The position numbers and the translations under genes were made by a program. A DNA stretch of 64,000 nucleotides from Nocardioides pocheonensis (lineage in GTDB: Bacteria > Actinomycetota > Actinomycetes > Propionibacteriales > Nocardioidaceae), in assembly GCF_003725535.1 (NCBI RefSeq), contig NZ_RJSF01000036.1:62001-126000 (forward strand). The letters are read 5' to 3'. Under the pieces are notes generated by a model that worked only from the letters and a program-made list of their open reading frames with translations, ran no database searches and was not told where the DNA came from. Below are positions 8,359 through 18,277 of this stretch, in pieces. Each line of letters starts with the position of its first letter. Positions within the stretch are counted from its first letter, which is position 1.

Positions 8359-8880
8359 GATCCCCACCGCGTAGCGGTACTCCAGGCCCTCGGCCTCGAC
8401 GGCCTGCCGGGCGCCCGTGTCGCGGTCGACGACGACCGCGACGGCGACCACCTCGGCGCCTGCCTCGCGCAGCGCCTTGACCGCCTCGAGCACGGACCCA
8501 CCGGTCGTCGAGGTGTCCTCGACCGCCAGCACGCGCCGACCCTCGACCTCCGGGCCCTCGATCAGCTTCTGCAGCCCGTGCACCTTCTGGGACTTGCGGA
8601 TCACGAACGCGTCGAGCCGGCGGCCCGCGGCGGCGGCCTGGTGCATCATCGCGGCGGCGACCGGGTCGGCTCCGAGCGTGAGGCCCCCGACCGCGTCGTA
8701 CTCCAGGTCGGCGGTGAGCTCGAGCATGACCCTGCCGATCGCGGGCGCTGCCTCGGCGTCGAGGGTGACCCGGCGCATGTCGACGTAGTAGTCGGCCTCG
8801 CGGCCCGACGCGAGCGTCACCCTGCCGCGGACGACCGCCTTGGCGTTGACCTGCTCGAGGAGGATCTCGCGATCAGACAT
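8341..8880 (-). CDS. pyrE: Orotate phosphoribosyltransferase
   Basis: Pyrimidine biosynthesis enzyme joining orotate and PRPP to give orotidine 5'-phosphate. The PRPP-binding loop VLAVEDTSTTGGS is at about residues 118-130 and the flexible catalytic loop around IRKSQKVHG at about 94-102. The protein is 179 residues, typical of actinobacterial PyrE. No other pyr gene is nearby, so it is a stand-alone locus as in many actinobacteria. Convergent overlap of 18 bases with the DedA gene. ATG start at 8880. Confidence 0.93.
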   Translation of the reverse strand: MSDREILLEQVNAKAVVRGRVTLASGREADYYVDMRRVTLDAEAAPAIGRVMLELTADLEYDAVGGLTLGADPVAAAMMHQAAAAGRRLDAFVIRKSQKVHGLQKLIEGPEVEGRRVLAVEDTSTTGGSVLEAVKALREAGAEVVAVAVVVDRDTGARQAVEAEGLEYRYAVGISDLDI

Positions 8881-8902
8881 GACCGGAAGGCTAGCGGTCC
8901 GC

Positions 8903-9754
8903 CTACGTCGTCGAGGGAGTGGCTGTCGTCACCGTCTTCTTCTGGACGCCGACCAGGTGGCCGAAGGCGATCATCCGGTTGTCGGTGTGGAAGATCTCCG
9001 AGCAGGTGGTCAAGGTGATCAGCCGCTGGCCCGGCTCCTGCGCGGGCTCGGGGCCGCCCGGGTTGGGGTTGTGCGGCAGCGGGTCGAGCACCCACACGCC
9101 GGTGAAGGGGATCACCAGCTGGTTGGGGTTCGTGTCCAGCACGTAGGTGAAGGTCGCCCTGCGCGTCTCGACGATGACCTTGTCGCCCGGTCGGAGGTCG
9201 GGCATGTGCCGCAACGGCTCACCGTGGGTGACCCGGTGCGCGGCGAGTGCGAAGTTGCCGACCTGACCGGCCTGGGCGGTGTTCGTGAAGTGACCGAACG
9301 CGCCCTTGTCGAGCACGGTCGCCTTGTCGGTGCCCTCGAGGAGCGGGACGACGTACTGGGGGCCGAACTTCGGGATCCGGATCAGCGCGATCGTGGCGCC
9401 CTTCGGGCAGAACTTGTCGCAGCCCTTGCCGGTCGTCCACTCCTGCTGGATCTGGCTGGTGAGCTCGCGCTGGTGCTTCTTCGCGACCCAGTTCGTGCCC
9501 CAGAACTGCCACGCGACGTAGCCGAGCAGGCCGAGGCCGCCCAGGATCAGCCCGATGCCGATCCAGAAGGTGATCCGGCGACCCGTGCCCGACGATCCCT
9601 TCGCCTCCGGGTCGGCGACGTCCTCGACCGGGTCGTCCGCGATGTCCACATCGTCCTCAACGACGCCGCGCGCCGATTCGTCACGGTGGGCCCCGCCGCG
9701 GCCGGCGGGTCGGGGCTCCTCGACCGGGGAACCCGGCTCGTCGGCGTCGGTCAC
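8903..9754 (-). CDS. Class E sortase
   Basis: Membrane-anchored cysteine transpeptidase that attaches LPXTG/LAXTG-type surface proteins to peptidoglycan. An acidic cytoplasmic N-terminus is followed by one membrane helix (ITFWIGIGLILGGLGLLGYV) and the sortase beta-barrel. The catalytic His lies in LAAHRV, the Cys in TLTTCSE and the Arg in TDNRMIAFG; the TLTTC signature is standard. The start is uncertain. The GTG at 9754 leaves a usable divergent promoter region, whereas an earlier in-frame GTG at 9814 would sit only 16 bases from the divergent aminotransferase start. No sortase substrate is visible nearby. Confidence 0.85.
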   Translation of the reverse strand: MTDADEPGSPVEEPRPAGRGGAHRDESARGVVEDDVDIADDPVEDVADPEAKGSSGTGRRITFWIGIGLILGGLGLLGYVAWQFWGTNWVAKKHQRELTSQIQQEWTTGKGCDKFCPKGATIALIRIPKFGPQYVVPLLEGTDKATVLDKGAFGHFTNTAQAGQVGNFALAAHRVTHGEPLRHMPDLRPGDKVIVETRRATFTYVLDTNPNQLVIPFTGVWVLDPLPHNPNPGGPEPAQEPGQRLITLTTCSEIFHTDNRMIAFGHLVGVQKKTVTTATPSTT

Positions 9755-9830
9755 CCGCACATTGTGGACCACCGCCTGCGTCGGCCCGCGCCTCGCCGTG
9801 CTGCGCTGGACCACGGCCTAGGCTCGATCC

Positions 9831-10991
9831 ATGCGTGAACCGGCACAGCGCCTCACCGGCGTCGGCAGCACGATCTTCGCCGAGATGTCCGCCCTGGCCG
9901 TGCGCACCGGCTCGGTCAACCTGGGCCAGGGCTTCCCCGACGAGGACGGACCCGCGGAGGTGATCGAGGCCGCGGTCGCCGCCCTGCGGGGAGGCCGCAA
10001 CCAGTACCCGCCCGGTCACGGGACTCCCGAGCTGCTGGACGCGGTCGTCGCCCACCAGCGCCGGCACTACGGCCTGGAGCTCGACCGGAGCCAGGTGGTC
10101 GCGACCACGGGTGCCACCGAGGCGATCGCCGCGGCGCTGCTGGGCCTGGTCGACCCCGGTGACGAGGTCGTGGTGCTGGAGCCGTACTACGACTCGTACG
10201 TCGCGATGATCCAGTTCGCCGGCGCCGTACGCCGCCCGGTGACCCTGCGTGCCCCCGACTTCCGGCTCGACGCGGCCGAGCTGGCTGCGGCGGTCACCGA
10301 CCGCACCCGGCTGATCCTGCTGAACACCCCGCACAACCCGACCGGCACCGTGCTGACCCGCTCCGAGCTCGAGGCCGTCGCCGCAGTGGCGATCGAGCAC
10401 GACCTCGTCGTCGTGACCGACGAGGTCTACGAGCACCTGACCTACGACCACGAGCACGTGCCGTTGGCGACCCTTCCGGGCATGTTCGAGCGCACGGTCA
10501 CGATCTCCAGCGCCGGCAAGACGTTCTCGGTGACCGGGTGGAAGGTGGGCTGGGCGAGTGGTCCCGCGGACCTGGTCGCCTCGGTCGAGGGCGCGAAGAA
10601 CTGGCTGAGCTACGCCTCGGGTGCACCGCTCCAGCCGGCGGTGGCGGTCGCGCTGAACGAGCACGACGCCTTCCACCAGGCGCTCGCGAAGGACCTGCGC
10701 GAGAAGCGCGACCGGCTCTGCGCCGGCCTGTCGACGCTGGGCATGCAGGTCTACGAGCCGGCCGGCACCTACTTCGTGACCACCGACGTCTCCGCCCTCG
10801 GCCACGCCGACGGACGTGCGTTCTGCGCCGCGCTGCCCGAGCTGGCCGGCGTCGTGGCGATTCCGTCGCAGGTCTTCTACGACGACCTCGACGAGGGCCG
10901 CCACCTGGTGCGGTGGGCGTTCTGCAAGCAGCGCGAGGTCATCGACGAGGGCCTGCGGCGACTCGGCGCCGCCGACCTGCGCGCCCGCTGA
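9831..10991 (+). CDS. Class I/II PLP aminotransferase (DapC-like)
   Basis: A 386-residue fold-type I aminotransferase. The PLP lysine is in SSAGKTFSVTGWKVGW; other markers are NTPHNPTGTV and VTDEVYEHL. The overall pattern (GQGFPDEDGP near the N-terminus) resembles Rv0858c-type N-succinyldiaminopimelate aminotransferases and kynurenine/methionine aminotransferases, so lysine biosynthesis is possible but not proven. A TAGGCT hexamer seven bases before the ATG suggests a leaderless transcript. Divergent from the sortase gene. Confidence 0.85.
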   Translation: MREPAQRLTGVGSTIFAEMSALAVRTGSVNLGQGFPDEDGPAEVIEAAVAALRGGRNQYPPGHGTPELLDAVVAHQRRHYGLELDRSQVVATTGATEAIAAALLGLVDPGDEVVVLEPYYDSYVAMIQFAGAVRRPVTLRAPDFRLDAAELAAAVTDRTRLILLNTPHNPTGTVLTRSELEAVAAVAIEHDLVVVTDEVYEHLTYDHEHVPLATLPGMFERTVTISSAGKTFSVTGWKVGWASGPADLVASVEGAKNWLSYASGAPLQPAVAVALNEHDAFHQALAKDLREKRDRLCAGLSTLGMQVYEPAGTYFVTTDVSALGHADGRAFCAALPELAGVVAIPSQVFYDDLDEGRHLVRWAFCKQREVIDEGLRRLGAADLRAR

Positions 10992-11088
10992 GGAGCGGGG
11001 CGCTCACGCCGGGGCCCTTCGACCCTGACCGCGGAGAGGGCGCACGGTGACACTGGAGGGAGAGGGGACTCCAGAAGGAGGCACTGCC

Positions 11089-11457
11089 ATGCAGTGGGAT
11101 CTGGGACTTCAGGGACTGGCCCTGCTCGGTGCCATGTCGCTCGGCTTCGGCGTGGTGGCCGGGGTGCTCGTCGGGAGGGATCTGGCGCACCGTCTCTGGG
11201 CGGTGGCCATCACGACGGTCGCGTGCGTCGGGGCCGGCGTGCTCACCAGCGAGTGGTTGTTCGGCTGGGCGACCGAGGAGGACCTCCAGCCCAACGTGGA
11301 CGGGTTGTCCCGTGACGAGGTGCTCCTGTCGAGCGTGCTCACCACGGTTCTGATCGTCGTGGTCGTGCGCCGTCTCGCCCACAGGACGGAGGGCACGGCT
11401 CGCGGCGGCAGGCACCTGTCCGGATGGCATCGCGGACAACACGCCGGCCACGCCTGA
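11089..11457 (+). CDS. Small membrane protein of unknown function
   Basis: A 122-residue protein with three hydrophobic segments (about residues 5-25, 33-52 and 73-90) and a basic, His-rich cytoplasmic tail. The ATG at 11089 is chosen over an in-frame GTG at 11047 because AGAAGGAGG lies a proper distance upstream. No family recognised. It follows the aminotransferase by about 100 bases and may be cotranscribed. Confidence 0.6.
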   Translation: MQWDLGLQGLALLGAMSLGFGVVAGVLVGRDLAHRLWAVAITTVACVGAGVLTSEWLFGWATEEDLQPNVDGLSRDEVLLSSVLTTVLIVVVVRRLAHRTEGTARGGRHLSGWHRGQHAGHA

Positions 11458-11481
11458 GCCTTCGCGCGCACCGCGCGACCC

Positions 11482-12717
11482 CTACCAGACCGGTGGCTTG
11501 CCGGCCGGCCGGTCGGAGGGTTCGTCGCGGGGCGGCTGGGCCCCGGGGTCCGGGGGCGCTGCGGGCTGGTCCTTCGGCGCACCGGACGGGGGTGCCCATC
11601 CCGGCGGCGGCGTCCACCTCGGCGGAGGTGGCGGCCCGGGCCGGCCGGCACCCCGGAACCACGCGCGCGACACCGGCCTGAGCAGCATCCGGAACGCGAT
11701 GACCGCGGCAGCGAGGTGCAGCAGGGTGTAGGGGAAGCCGACCAGCTCGACCGAGAAGGCGACCGCGATGGAGACCATCAGCAGGGTGCGGGCCCACGCG
11801 TGTCGCCGCCACACCAGCGCGGCGAGCACGCCGGCGGCCAGGCACCAGAGCACGACGAGCACGCCGACGGTGACGATCGCGGCGACCAGCTGGTCGTCGG
11901 TGAGCTTCGTGTCGCGGACCGTGGGGTTGTCCTTGAGCAGCTTGAGCATTCCCCCGCGGTCGGCGAGCAGCGCCACCGAGATCAGGAGGTAGAGCCCGCC
12001 GGTGAGCGCGCTGAAGACCCAGGTGAGGATGCAGGCGACCCGCACCTGGGTCGGGACGTCCCGCGTGCCGGGTGCGGGCGCCGGCGCGGTCACGTACGCC
12101 GGCGGCCACGACGCAGGCTGGGCGGATTGACGACCCCACCCCGGAGTGGGGGCCGGCGCGGATCCGGGCGAGGCGCTCGGCCTCGGAGGGGCGATCGTCG
12201 GTGGCGGCCACGCCGACTCGGGCCGGCGTACGGGAGGCTGGGGCGCGGGCTGTACCGGGACGGACCCGACCTCCGGCCGCGTCGGCGGCCGGCCCGCGAA
12301 CCAGTCCCGCGCGGGCCGCGACCAGAGCAGGGCGGTGCCCCCACCGACCAGGATCGCCAGGAAGCCGCCCGAGAAGGGTGCGGTCAGCACGACGGGCACG
12401 GCCGCGATCGTGAGCACGATCCGGGCCGCGGTGTGCCGCTGGAGCACGAAGATGCCGAGGACACCTGTCACCGCCGCCGCCGCGCCGGCGACGAAGAGGG
12501 CAGCGCGGAAGACTCCGAGCGCGTCGGCCACGCTGATGCCGAGGTCCCGTGTCGACCCGGTGGTGAGCACCCGGGTGAGCTCGTCACGCGTGTCGACCGT
12601 GTGCAGCCGGGCCATCGTGTCGAAGACGGTCACGACGAGCATCGCCGAGGCGATCGCCACCAGCCAGCCACCGATGGTGACCTGGCGGGGCCGCGGGCCC
12701 GGCGCGTCGCTGCTCAT
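11482..12717 (-). CDS. Proline-rich multi-pass membrane protein
   Basis: About 411 residues from the ATG at 12717 (a second ATG at 12726 is in frame). Four hydrophobic helices in the first 140 residues are followed by a Pro/Ala-rich linker, a second block of four helices and a Pro-rich C-terminal tail. No enzymatic motif is apparent. Two membrane blocks joined by a low-complexity linker suggest a duplicated DUF-type module, but I cannot name it. It lies downstream of clpB on the same strand, separated from it by a strong terminator hairpin. Confidence 0.65.
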   Translation of the reverse strand: MSSDAPGPRPRQVTIGGWLVAIASAMLVVTVFDTMARLHTVDTRDELTRVLTTGSTRDLGISVADALGVFRAALFVAGAAAAVTGVLGIFVLQRHTAARIVLTIAAVPVVLTAPFSGGFLAILVGGGTALLWSRPARDWFAGRPPTRPEVGSVPVQPAPQPPVRRPESAWPPPTIAPPRPSASPGSAPAPTPGWGRQSAQPASWPPAYVTAPAPAPGTRDVPTQVRVACILTWVFSALTGGLYLLISVALLADRGGMLKLLKDNPTVRDTKLTDDQLVAAIVTVGVLVVLWCLAAGVLAALVWRRHAWARTLLMVSIAVAFSVELVGFPYTLLHLAAAVIAFRMLLRPVSRAWFRGAGRPGPPPPPRWTPPPGWAPPSGAPKDQPAAPPDPGAQPPRDEPSDRPAGKPPVW

Positions 12718-12742
12718 GGCGTTCATTCAACCAAGCGCACCA

Positions 12743-12776
12743 CGCGGGCCCCGGACCAGTGGGTCCGGGGCCCGCG
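12743..12776 (-). terminator. Terminator hairpin after clpB
   Basis: Perfect 15-bp inverted repeat: CGCGGGCCCCGGACC (12743-12757) and GGTCCGGGGCCCGCG (12762-12776) with a four-base loop. It begins 21 bases beyond the clpB stop, in the space before the next leftward gene. There is no strong U-tract, as usual in GC-rich actinobacteria. Confidence 0.85.
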
Positions 12777-12796
12777 ACGGAGGTCGGCGCAGCCGG

Positions 12797-15376
12797 TCAG
12801 TCCTGCACGCGCAGGGCGAGGCCCTCACCCTCGGTGTCGACCACCACGTGCTGGCCGTCGAGCACCTGGCCGGCGATCAGCATCCGGGCCAGCGGGTCGC
12901 CGATCGCGGTCTGCACGAGCCGGCGCAGCGGCCGGGCGCCGTACGCCGGGTCGTAGCCGTGGTCGGTCAGCCAGGCCCGGGCGCCCGCGGTGACCTCGAC
13001 GGTGATCCGCCGGGACGCCAGCCGCTGGTCGAACGCCTTGAGCTGCAGGTCGACGATGTGGGCGAGCTCGTCCTTGCCGAGCGCCTCGAACAGCACGATC
13101 TCGTCGAGCCGGTTCAGGAACTCCGGCTTGAACGCCTGCCGCACCGTCGTCATCACCGACGCGCGCTTCGCCTCCTCGTCCAGCAACGGGTCGACGAGGT
13201 ACTGCGAGCCGAGGTTGCTCGTGAGGATCAGCACCGTGTTGCGGAAGTCCACGGTGCGTCCCTGCCCGTCGGTCAGCCGGCCGTCGTCGAGCACCTGCAG
13301 CAGGATGTCGAAGACCTCGGGGTGCGCCTTCTCCACCTCGTCGAGCAGCACGATCGAGTAGGGCCGGCGACGGACCGCCTCGGTGAGCTGACCGCCCTCC
13401 TCGTAGCCGACGTAGCCCGGAGGGGCACCGACCAGGCGGGCGACCGAGTGCTTCTCGGAGTACTCGCTCATGTCGATCCGCACGATCGCGCGCTCGTCGT
13501 CGAAGAGGAAGTCGGCCAGCGACTTGGCCAGCTCTGTCTTGCCGACACCGGTCGGACCGAGGAAGAGGAAGCTGCCCGTCGGCCGGTTCGGGTCGGAGAT
13601 GCCGGCCCGCGAGCGGCGTACGGCGTCGGACACCGCGGCGACCGCGGTCTCCTGGCCGACCAGCCGCGCGCCGATGATCTCCTCCATCCGGAGCAGCTTG
13701 GCGGTCTCGCCCTCGAGCAGCCGCCCGGTCGGGATGCCGGTCCAGGCCTCGACGACCTCGGCGATCTCGGTCGGGCCGACCTTCTCGTTGACCATCGGGT
13801 CCTCGACGGCCTCGGCGGCGTCGGCGGCCTCGATCTGCTTCTCGAGCGCGGGGATGCGGCCGTAGAGGATCTCCGAGGCCTTCGCGAGGTCGCCCTCGCG
13901 CTGCAGCCGCTCGGCCTCGACCCGCAGGACGTCGATCTGCTTGCGGATCTCACCGGAGCCCTCGAGGGCGGCCTTCTCGCGCTCCCAGCGGGTCTCGAGC
14001 TCACGCAGCTGCTCCTGCTTGTCGGCCAGGTCGGCGCGCAGCCGCTCGAGGCGGTCGCGGGAGGCCTCGTCGGTCTCGCGGTCGAGCGCGAGCTCCTCCA
14101 TCTTCATCCGGTCGACCTGGCGGCGGAGCTGGTCGATCTCCACCGGGGACGACTCGATCTCCATGCGCAGCCGCGACGCGGCCTCGTCGACGAGGTCGAT
14201 CGCCTTGTCGGGCAGCTGCCGGCCGGTGATGTAGCGGTCGGAGAGCATCGCCGCCGCGACCAGCGCCGCATCGGTGATCTCGACGCCGTGGTGGGCCTGG
14301 TACTTCTCCTGCAGGCCGCGCAGGATCGCGACGGTGTCCTCGACGCTCGGCTCTCCCACGAAGACCTGCTGGAACCGGCGCTCCAGGGCGGGGTCCTTCT
14401 CGATCCGCTCGCGGAACTCGTCCAGCGTGGTCGCACCGATCAGCCGCAGCTCGCCGCGCGCCAGCATCGGCTTGAGCATGTTGCCGGCGTCCATCGCGGA
14501 GTCACCGCCGGCACCCGCGCCGACCACGGTGTGCAGCTCGTCGATGAACGTGATCACCTGGCCCTCGGCGCCCTTGATCTCCTCGAGCACGGCCTTGAGC
14601 CGCTCCTCGAACTCGCCGCGGTACTTCGCCCCGGCCAGCATCGCGGCCAGGTCGAGGCTGAGCAGCCGGCGGCCCTTGAGCGAGTCGGGGACGTCGCCGT
14701 CGACGATGCGCTGGGCCAGCCCCTCGACGACGGCGGTCTTGCCGACGCCGGGCTCCCCGATCAGGACGGGGTTGTTCTTGGTGCGGCGCGACAGCACCTG
14801 CACGACGCGGCGGATCTCGGCGTCACGGCCGATCACCGGGTCGAGCTTGCCCTCCTGGGCGCGCTCGGTCAGGTCGACGGCGTACTTCTCCAGCGCCTCG
14901 TACGACGCCTCGGCGTCCTGGCTGGTCACCCGGCGGTTGCCCCGGACAGCGGTGATCGCCTCGCGCAGCGCCGGTTCGTTGGCACCCGCGCGGACGAGCG
15001 CCTCCTTGACCGGACCGTCGACGATCGCCAGCGCCAGCAGCAAGTGCTCGGTCGCGACGAACTCGTCGCCCATGCCGGTCGCCAGCTCGAGGGCCTGGGC
15101 CAGCACGCGGGTCAGGGCGGGTGAGCTGGTCGGCGTGGACACGGTCGCGCCGGAGGCCTTGGGCAACCGGACGGCGAGCTCGTTGATCTCCGCACCGAGC
15201 TTGTCGATGTCGACGCCGGACTTCTCCAGCAGCGACCCGGTGATCCCGCCCTCCTGGCGCAGCAGCGCGAACGCGAGGTGCACCGGCTCGATCTGGGCGT
15301 TGCCGGCGGTCACCGCCGCGGTGTGGGCAGCGTTGATCACCTCGACGCTGCGCGAGGTGAACTTCGATCCGTCCAT
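12797..15376 (-). CDS. clpB: ATP-dependent disaggregase ClpB
   Basis: Hexameric AAA+ chaperone that resolubilises aggregated proteins together with DnaK/DnaJ/GrpE. It has 859 residues, full length. Order: Clp-N repeat domain (1-145), first AAA module with Walker [14 protein letters not shown], the long coiled-coil middle domain characteristic of ClpB (about 400-520), and the second AAA module with [13 protein letters not shown], plus the ClpB C-terminal domain. Upstream sequence carries both a sigma-R/SigH-type promoter and an HspR operator, so dual heat and disulfide-stress control is likely. The partner chaperone operon lies about 9 kb away in the same window. Confidence 0.97.
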   Translation of the reverse strand: MDGSKFTSRSVEVINAAHTAAVTAGNAQIEPVHLAFALLRQEGGITGSLLEKSGVDIDKLGAEINELAVRLPKASGATVSTPTSSPALTRVLAQALELATGMGDEFVATEHLLLALAIVDGPVKEALVRAGANEPALREAITAVRGNRRVTSQDAEASYEALEKYAVDLTERAQEGKLDPVIGRDAEIRRVVQVLSRRTKNNPVLIGEPGVGKTAVVEGLAQRIVDGDVPDSLKGRRLLSLDLAAMLAGAKYRGEFEERLKAVLEEIKGAEGQVITFIDELHTVVGAGAGGDSAMDAGNMLKPMLARGELRLIGATTLDEFRERIEKDPALERRFQQVFVGEPSVEDTVAILRGLQEKYQAHHGVEITDAALVAAAMLSDRYITGRQLPDKAIDLVDEAASRLRMEIESSPVEIDQLRRQVDRMKMEELALDRETDEASRDRLERLRADLADKQEQLRELETRWEREKAALEGSGEIRKQIDVLRVEAERLQREGDLAKASEILYGRIPALEKQIEAADAAEAVEDPMVNEKVGPTEIAEVVEAWTGIPTGRLLEGETAKLLRMEEIIGARLVGQETAVAAVSDAVRRSRAGISDPNRPTGSFLFLGPTGVGKTELAKSLADFLFDDERAIVRIDMSEYSEKHSVARLVGAPPGYVGYEEGGQLTEAVRRRPYSIVLLDEVEKAHPEVFDILLQVLDDGRLTDGQGRTVDFRNTVLILTSNLGSQYLVDPLLDEEAKRASVMTTVRQAFKPEFLNRLDEIVLFEALGKDELAHIVDLQLKAFDQRLASRRITVEVTAGARAWLTDHGYDPAYGARPLRRLVQTAIGDPLARMLIAGQVLDGQHVVVDTEGEGLALRVQD

Positions 15377-15443
15377 GCGGTCCTTCTCCCCCTGGGTTTC
15401 CTGATCCGATCGTGGCGGATCTCGGCCGATCCGTCACTGGTAC

Positions 15444-15477
15444 AACGCTGCCAAAGTTGAGTGCATTCCACTCAACT
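15444..15477 (-). promoter_or_regulatory. clpB promoter: SigH/sigma-R motif overlapping HAIR operator
   Basis: Reading leftward, GGAAT (15465-15469) is followed by exactly 18 bases and then GTT (15444-15446), the sigma-R/SigH consensus spacing. The HspR operator TTGAGT-N7-ACTCAA (15457-15475) overlaps the -35. Its arms extend to 8 bp each (AGTTGAGT at 15455-15462, ACTCAACT at 15470-15477). In Mycobacterium tuberculosis clpB is known to be under both SigH and HspR, which supports the reading. Confidence 0.85.
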
Positions 15478-15507
15478 CTGGAGGATTCACGACGTTCCTG
15501 CGATGCC

Positions 15508-16296
15508 TCAGCGAGGCGACGACCCCCGCTCGACCAGCCCGGACTCGTACGCCGCGACCACGACCTGCGCGCGATCACGCAGGCCGAGCTTCCGGAGGAT
15601 GCTCGCCACGTGCGTCTTGACGGTCCACTCGCTGAGGAACAGCTCGGCGGCGATCTCCGCGTTCGACATGCCGCGCGCGATCGCGCGGGCGACCTCGACC
15701 TCGCGCGCGGTGAGCGCGGCGAGATCGGCGGGCGCGGGAGCCGAGACGGTGAGGCGGCGTTGCGCCTCGATCAGCTGCGCGGCCGCCTCGGCGAGCCGGG
15801 CCGACAGGTCTCGGTTGTCCTCGCGCACCCGGCTCAGGTCGGTCGACCGGCGCCGCACCACGAACCCCACCAGCCAGGCACCACCGAGGATGACCACGAG
15901 GAACGACCAGTCGCCGACGTTCTCCCCGATCAGGGCCGCACCGCCGACGATCACCACGGCCGCCGCGACGGCAGGACCTGTCGACGCGTGAGCGCTGGAC
16001 GAGTAGGCCGCAATCATCGCGGCCACGAGAAGGACGAGCCCCTGCGTCGGCGTGGTGAGCACCTGCTGAGCGGCCAGCGCGACGACCACGACGACGAGGA
16101 CCGCGAGCGGCCACCGCCGACGACCGACGAGCGGGAGCGTCGCCCCGAGCGCAGTCGCCGCGAGCACCGGCCGGTTCCCGGCCACCTCCCCGACGCCGGG
16201 CACCACCCGGGGCCACCAGACCTCCAGCTGGCTCGCGACGGCGAGGGCGACCGCAGTGACGCCGTCGACCGCTGCCCACTCCCGGCCTGCCCGCAT
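15508..16296 (-). CDS. Membrane-tethered LuxR-type regulator
   Basis: A 262-residue protein. Residues 1-140 form five or so membrane helices resembling the N-terminal domain of actinobacterial NarL-linked histidine kinases (DUF7134-like). A coiled-coil of about 30 residues ([20 protein letters not shown]) follows, then a C-terminal LuxR/GerE helix-turn-helix ([20 protein letters not shown], then [16 protein letters not shown]). Neither a receiver nor a kinase catalytic domain is present, so the membrane part appears fused directly to the DNA-binding part. Divergent from clpB's control region; targets unknown. Confidence 0.8.
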   Translation of the reverse strand: MRAGREWAAVDGVTAVALAVASQLEVWWPRVVPGVGEVAGNRPVLAATALGATLPLVGRRRWPLAVLVVVVVALAAQQVLTTPTQGLVLLVAAMIAAYSSSAHASTGPAVAAAVVIVGGAALIGENVGDWSFLVVILGGAWLVGFVVRRRSTDLSRVREDNRDLSARLAEAAAQLIEAQRRLTVSAPAPADLAALTAREVEVARAIARGMSNAEIAAELFLSEWTVKTHVASILRKLGLRDRAQVVVAAYESGLVERGSSPR

Positions 16297-16440
16297 GGGC
16301 CGAACCTAGCCCTCGGGCGAGGCGTTCGGGGTCGCTCTCGGGAGCGAGATCGGCGTCTCACTCCCCAGAGCGATGTGCTGCGGGCCGTGGTGCGCCGAGC
16401 CTGAGCGAGACCGCACAACCGAACGGCCAAGGAGAGTGCG

Positions 16441-16764
16441 ATGGAACGCTTCACCTCGAACCTCGTCGTCAGCGCAGCCCTCGGACAGGTCGTCGGCCTG
16501 CTCGGCTGGATCGACCCCGTGTTCTTCCCGCTGGTGCTCCTCGGACCGGTGATCACCGGCGCCGTCGCCGCCGCCCGCCGGATCTCCTACCCGTGGATCG
16601 CGGTCCTCTGGTGCAGTGCCGGGCTGAACATGGCCTGGACCGACGGGGTCGTGAACCACGAGGACGTGCCCTTCCACCTGGCCCTCGCCGTGCTCATGCC
16701 CGTGCTCGCGGGCATCGGCTTCGGCGTCGTGCGGCTGACGTCCGTCGTGCGTCGCCCGGCCTAG
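16441..16764 (+). CDS. Small membrane protein, three transmembrane segments
   Basis: A 107-residue hydrophobic protein with helices near residues 10-30, 50-68 and 78-98. AAGGAGAG precedes the ATG. No family recognised. It is divergent from the membrane LuxR gene (about 145 bases between starts), so it is a candidate target of that regulator; this is inference from position only. Confidence 0.6.
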   Translation: MERFTSNLVVSAALGQVVGLLGWIDPVFFPLVLLGPVITGAVAAARRISYPWIAVLWCSAGLNMAWTDGVVNHEDVPFHLALAVLMPVLAGIGFGVVRLTSVVRRPA

Positions 16765-16779
16765 GACGCCGAGGCCGGC

Positions 16780-18237
16780 TCAGGCTCGCGCCTCGGCCCC
16801 GACGACCGTCCGCTCCTCCGAGTCGACCCGGGGCGGGACGGCGGGCCGGGGACGCGGGATCGCCAGGCTGAACGCCAGCGCGACCCCGGCCGCGCCGATC
16901 GAGACCAGAAGGGCCACGGTGAACCCGTGCGACGACGGCAGCGTCACCGGGCCGAGGTGCACCACCTCGTGCGCGAGCACCACGCTGACCACCGCGGAGG
17001 ACAGCGACGTGCCCATCGAGCGCATGAGGGCGTTCAGCCCGTTGGCGGCGGCCGTCTCGGTGATCGGCACGGCGCCCATGATCAGCGCCGGCATCGCGGC
17101 GTACGCGATCCCGATGCCGGCGCCGATGAAGACGGTGGCCAGGGTGATCTCCCACGGCTGGTCGCGCAGGAACAGGGCCGAGACGTAGCCGCAGCCGATC
17201 ACCACGATGCCGGTCGCGAGGCTCGTGCGCGGGCCGCGCGCCGCGGACAGGCGGGCGCCGACGCTGGAGAAGAGGTACATCACGAAGCCGCTCGGGGCGA
17301 GCAGCAGGCCGGCCTGGATCATCGAGCGCCCCATGCCGTAGCCGGTCTGCGCCGGCGCCATCAGGATCTGCATCGGGATCAGCGACATGCCGTACATCGC
17401 GAACCCGACCGCGACCGAGGAGATGTTCGTGAACAGCACCTGGGGCCGGGCGGAGACCCGGAGGTCGACGAGGGGCGCCGCGGTGCGCAGCTCCCAGGCA
17501 CCCCAGACCAGGAAGACCACGAGGGAGCCCGCAACCAGGCCCAGCGTCAGCCGGTCACCCCATCCCCAGTCACCGCCCTTCGTGATCGCGACGAGCAGCA
17601 TGAGCAGGCCGGCCGCCACGCCGACGGCGCCGAGGAGGTCGAACCGGGCGGGCGTCCTGACCGGCGACTCCGGGACCAGGACGGCGACCGCGACCACCCC
17701 GAGGAGGGCGAGGACGGCGGCCACCCAGAACAGCGTGTGCCAGCTGCCCTTCTCCGCGATCACCGCGGCGACCGGGAGGCCGACCGCGCCCCCGACGCCG
17801 AGGGTCGCGCTCACCTGCGCGACCGCGGAGCCGACCCGGTCGGCCGGCAGCTCGTCGCGCATGATGCTGATGCCGAGCGCGATCGCCCCCATCGACAGGC
17901 CCTGGAGCGCGCGTCCGGCCACCACCACCTCGAGCGCGCTCGAGACCGCGCACAGCACCGAGCCGGCCACGAGGGCGCTCAGGCTGACCAGCAGCATCAG
18001 CCGCTTGCCGACCATGTCACCCAGGCGCCCGGCGATCGGCATCGTGACGGCCGCCGCCAGCAGGGTGGCGGTGATCGCCCAGGATGCGTCGGCCGGCGAG
18101 CTGCTCAGGATCCGCGGGAGCACGGGCACGAGCGGGATGATCATCGTCTGGGTGAGGGCGACCACGATGCCGCAGTAGCAGGCCACCGCGACGACCACCG
18201 CGGGCCGGGGGTGCGGCTCGCGCACGACGTTGTCCAT
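16780..18237 (-). CDS. MFS transporter, 14-helix drug-exporter type
   Basis: About 485 residues from the ATG at 18237, which follows GAGAGGTG; an in-frame ATG at 18312 would place the start inside the operator palindrome and is rejected. Fourteen hydrophobic helices, motif A region GRLGDMVGKRLML and a motif C-like region GVGGAVGLPVAAV place it in the DHA2/EmrB group of proton-drug antiporters. Divergent from a MarR-family gene with a near-perfect operator between them, indicating MarR-repressed efflux. The second such exporter/regulator pair in the window. Confidence 0.87.
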   Translation of the reverse strand: MDNVVREPHPRPAVVVAVACYCGIVVALTQTMIIPLVPVLPRILSSSPADASWAITATLLAAAVTMPIAGRLGDMVGKRLMLLVSLSALVAGSVLCAVSSALEVVVAGRALQGLSMGAIALGISIMRDELPADRVGSAVAQVSATLGVGGAVGLPVAAVIAEKGSWHTLFWVAAVLALLGVVAVAVLVPESPVRTPARFDLLGAVGVAAGLLMLLVAITKGGDWGWGDRLTLGLVAGSLVVFLVWGAWELRTAAPLVDLRVSARPQVLFTNISSVAVGFAMYGMSLIPMQILMAPAQTGYGMGRSMIQAGLLLAPSGFVMYLFSSVGARLSAARGPRTSLATGIVVIGCGYVSALFLRDQPWEITLATVFIGAGIGIAYAAMPALIMGAVPITETAAANGLNALMRSMGTSLSSAVVSVVLAHEVVHLGPVTLPSSHGFTVALLVSIGAAGVALAFSLAIPRPRPAVPPRVDSEERTVVGAEARA

Positions 18238-18277
18238 GGACACCTCTCGGATCGAGGCGGCCGCGACGGCCGCGGAA

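Noticed and set aside
9755-9814. Longer sortase start at 9814
   Set aside because: Would leave 16 bases between divergent start codons and no room for promoters; the extra residues look unlike a conserved N-terminus. It cannot be fully excluded.
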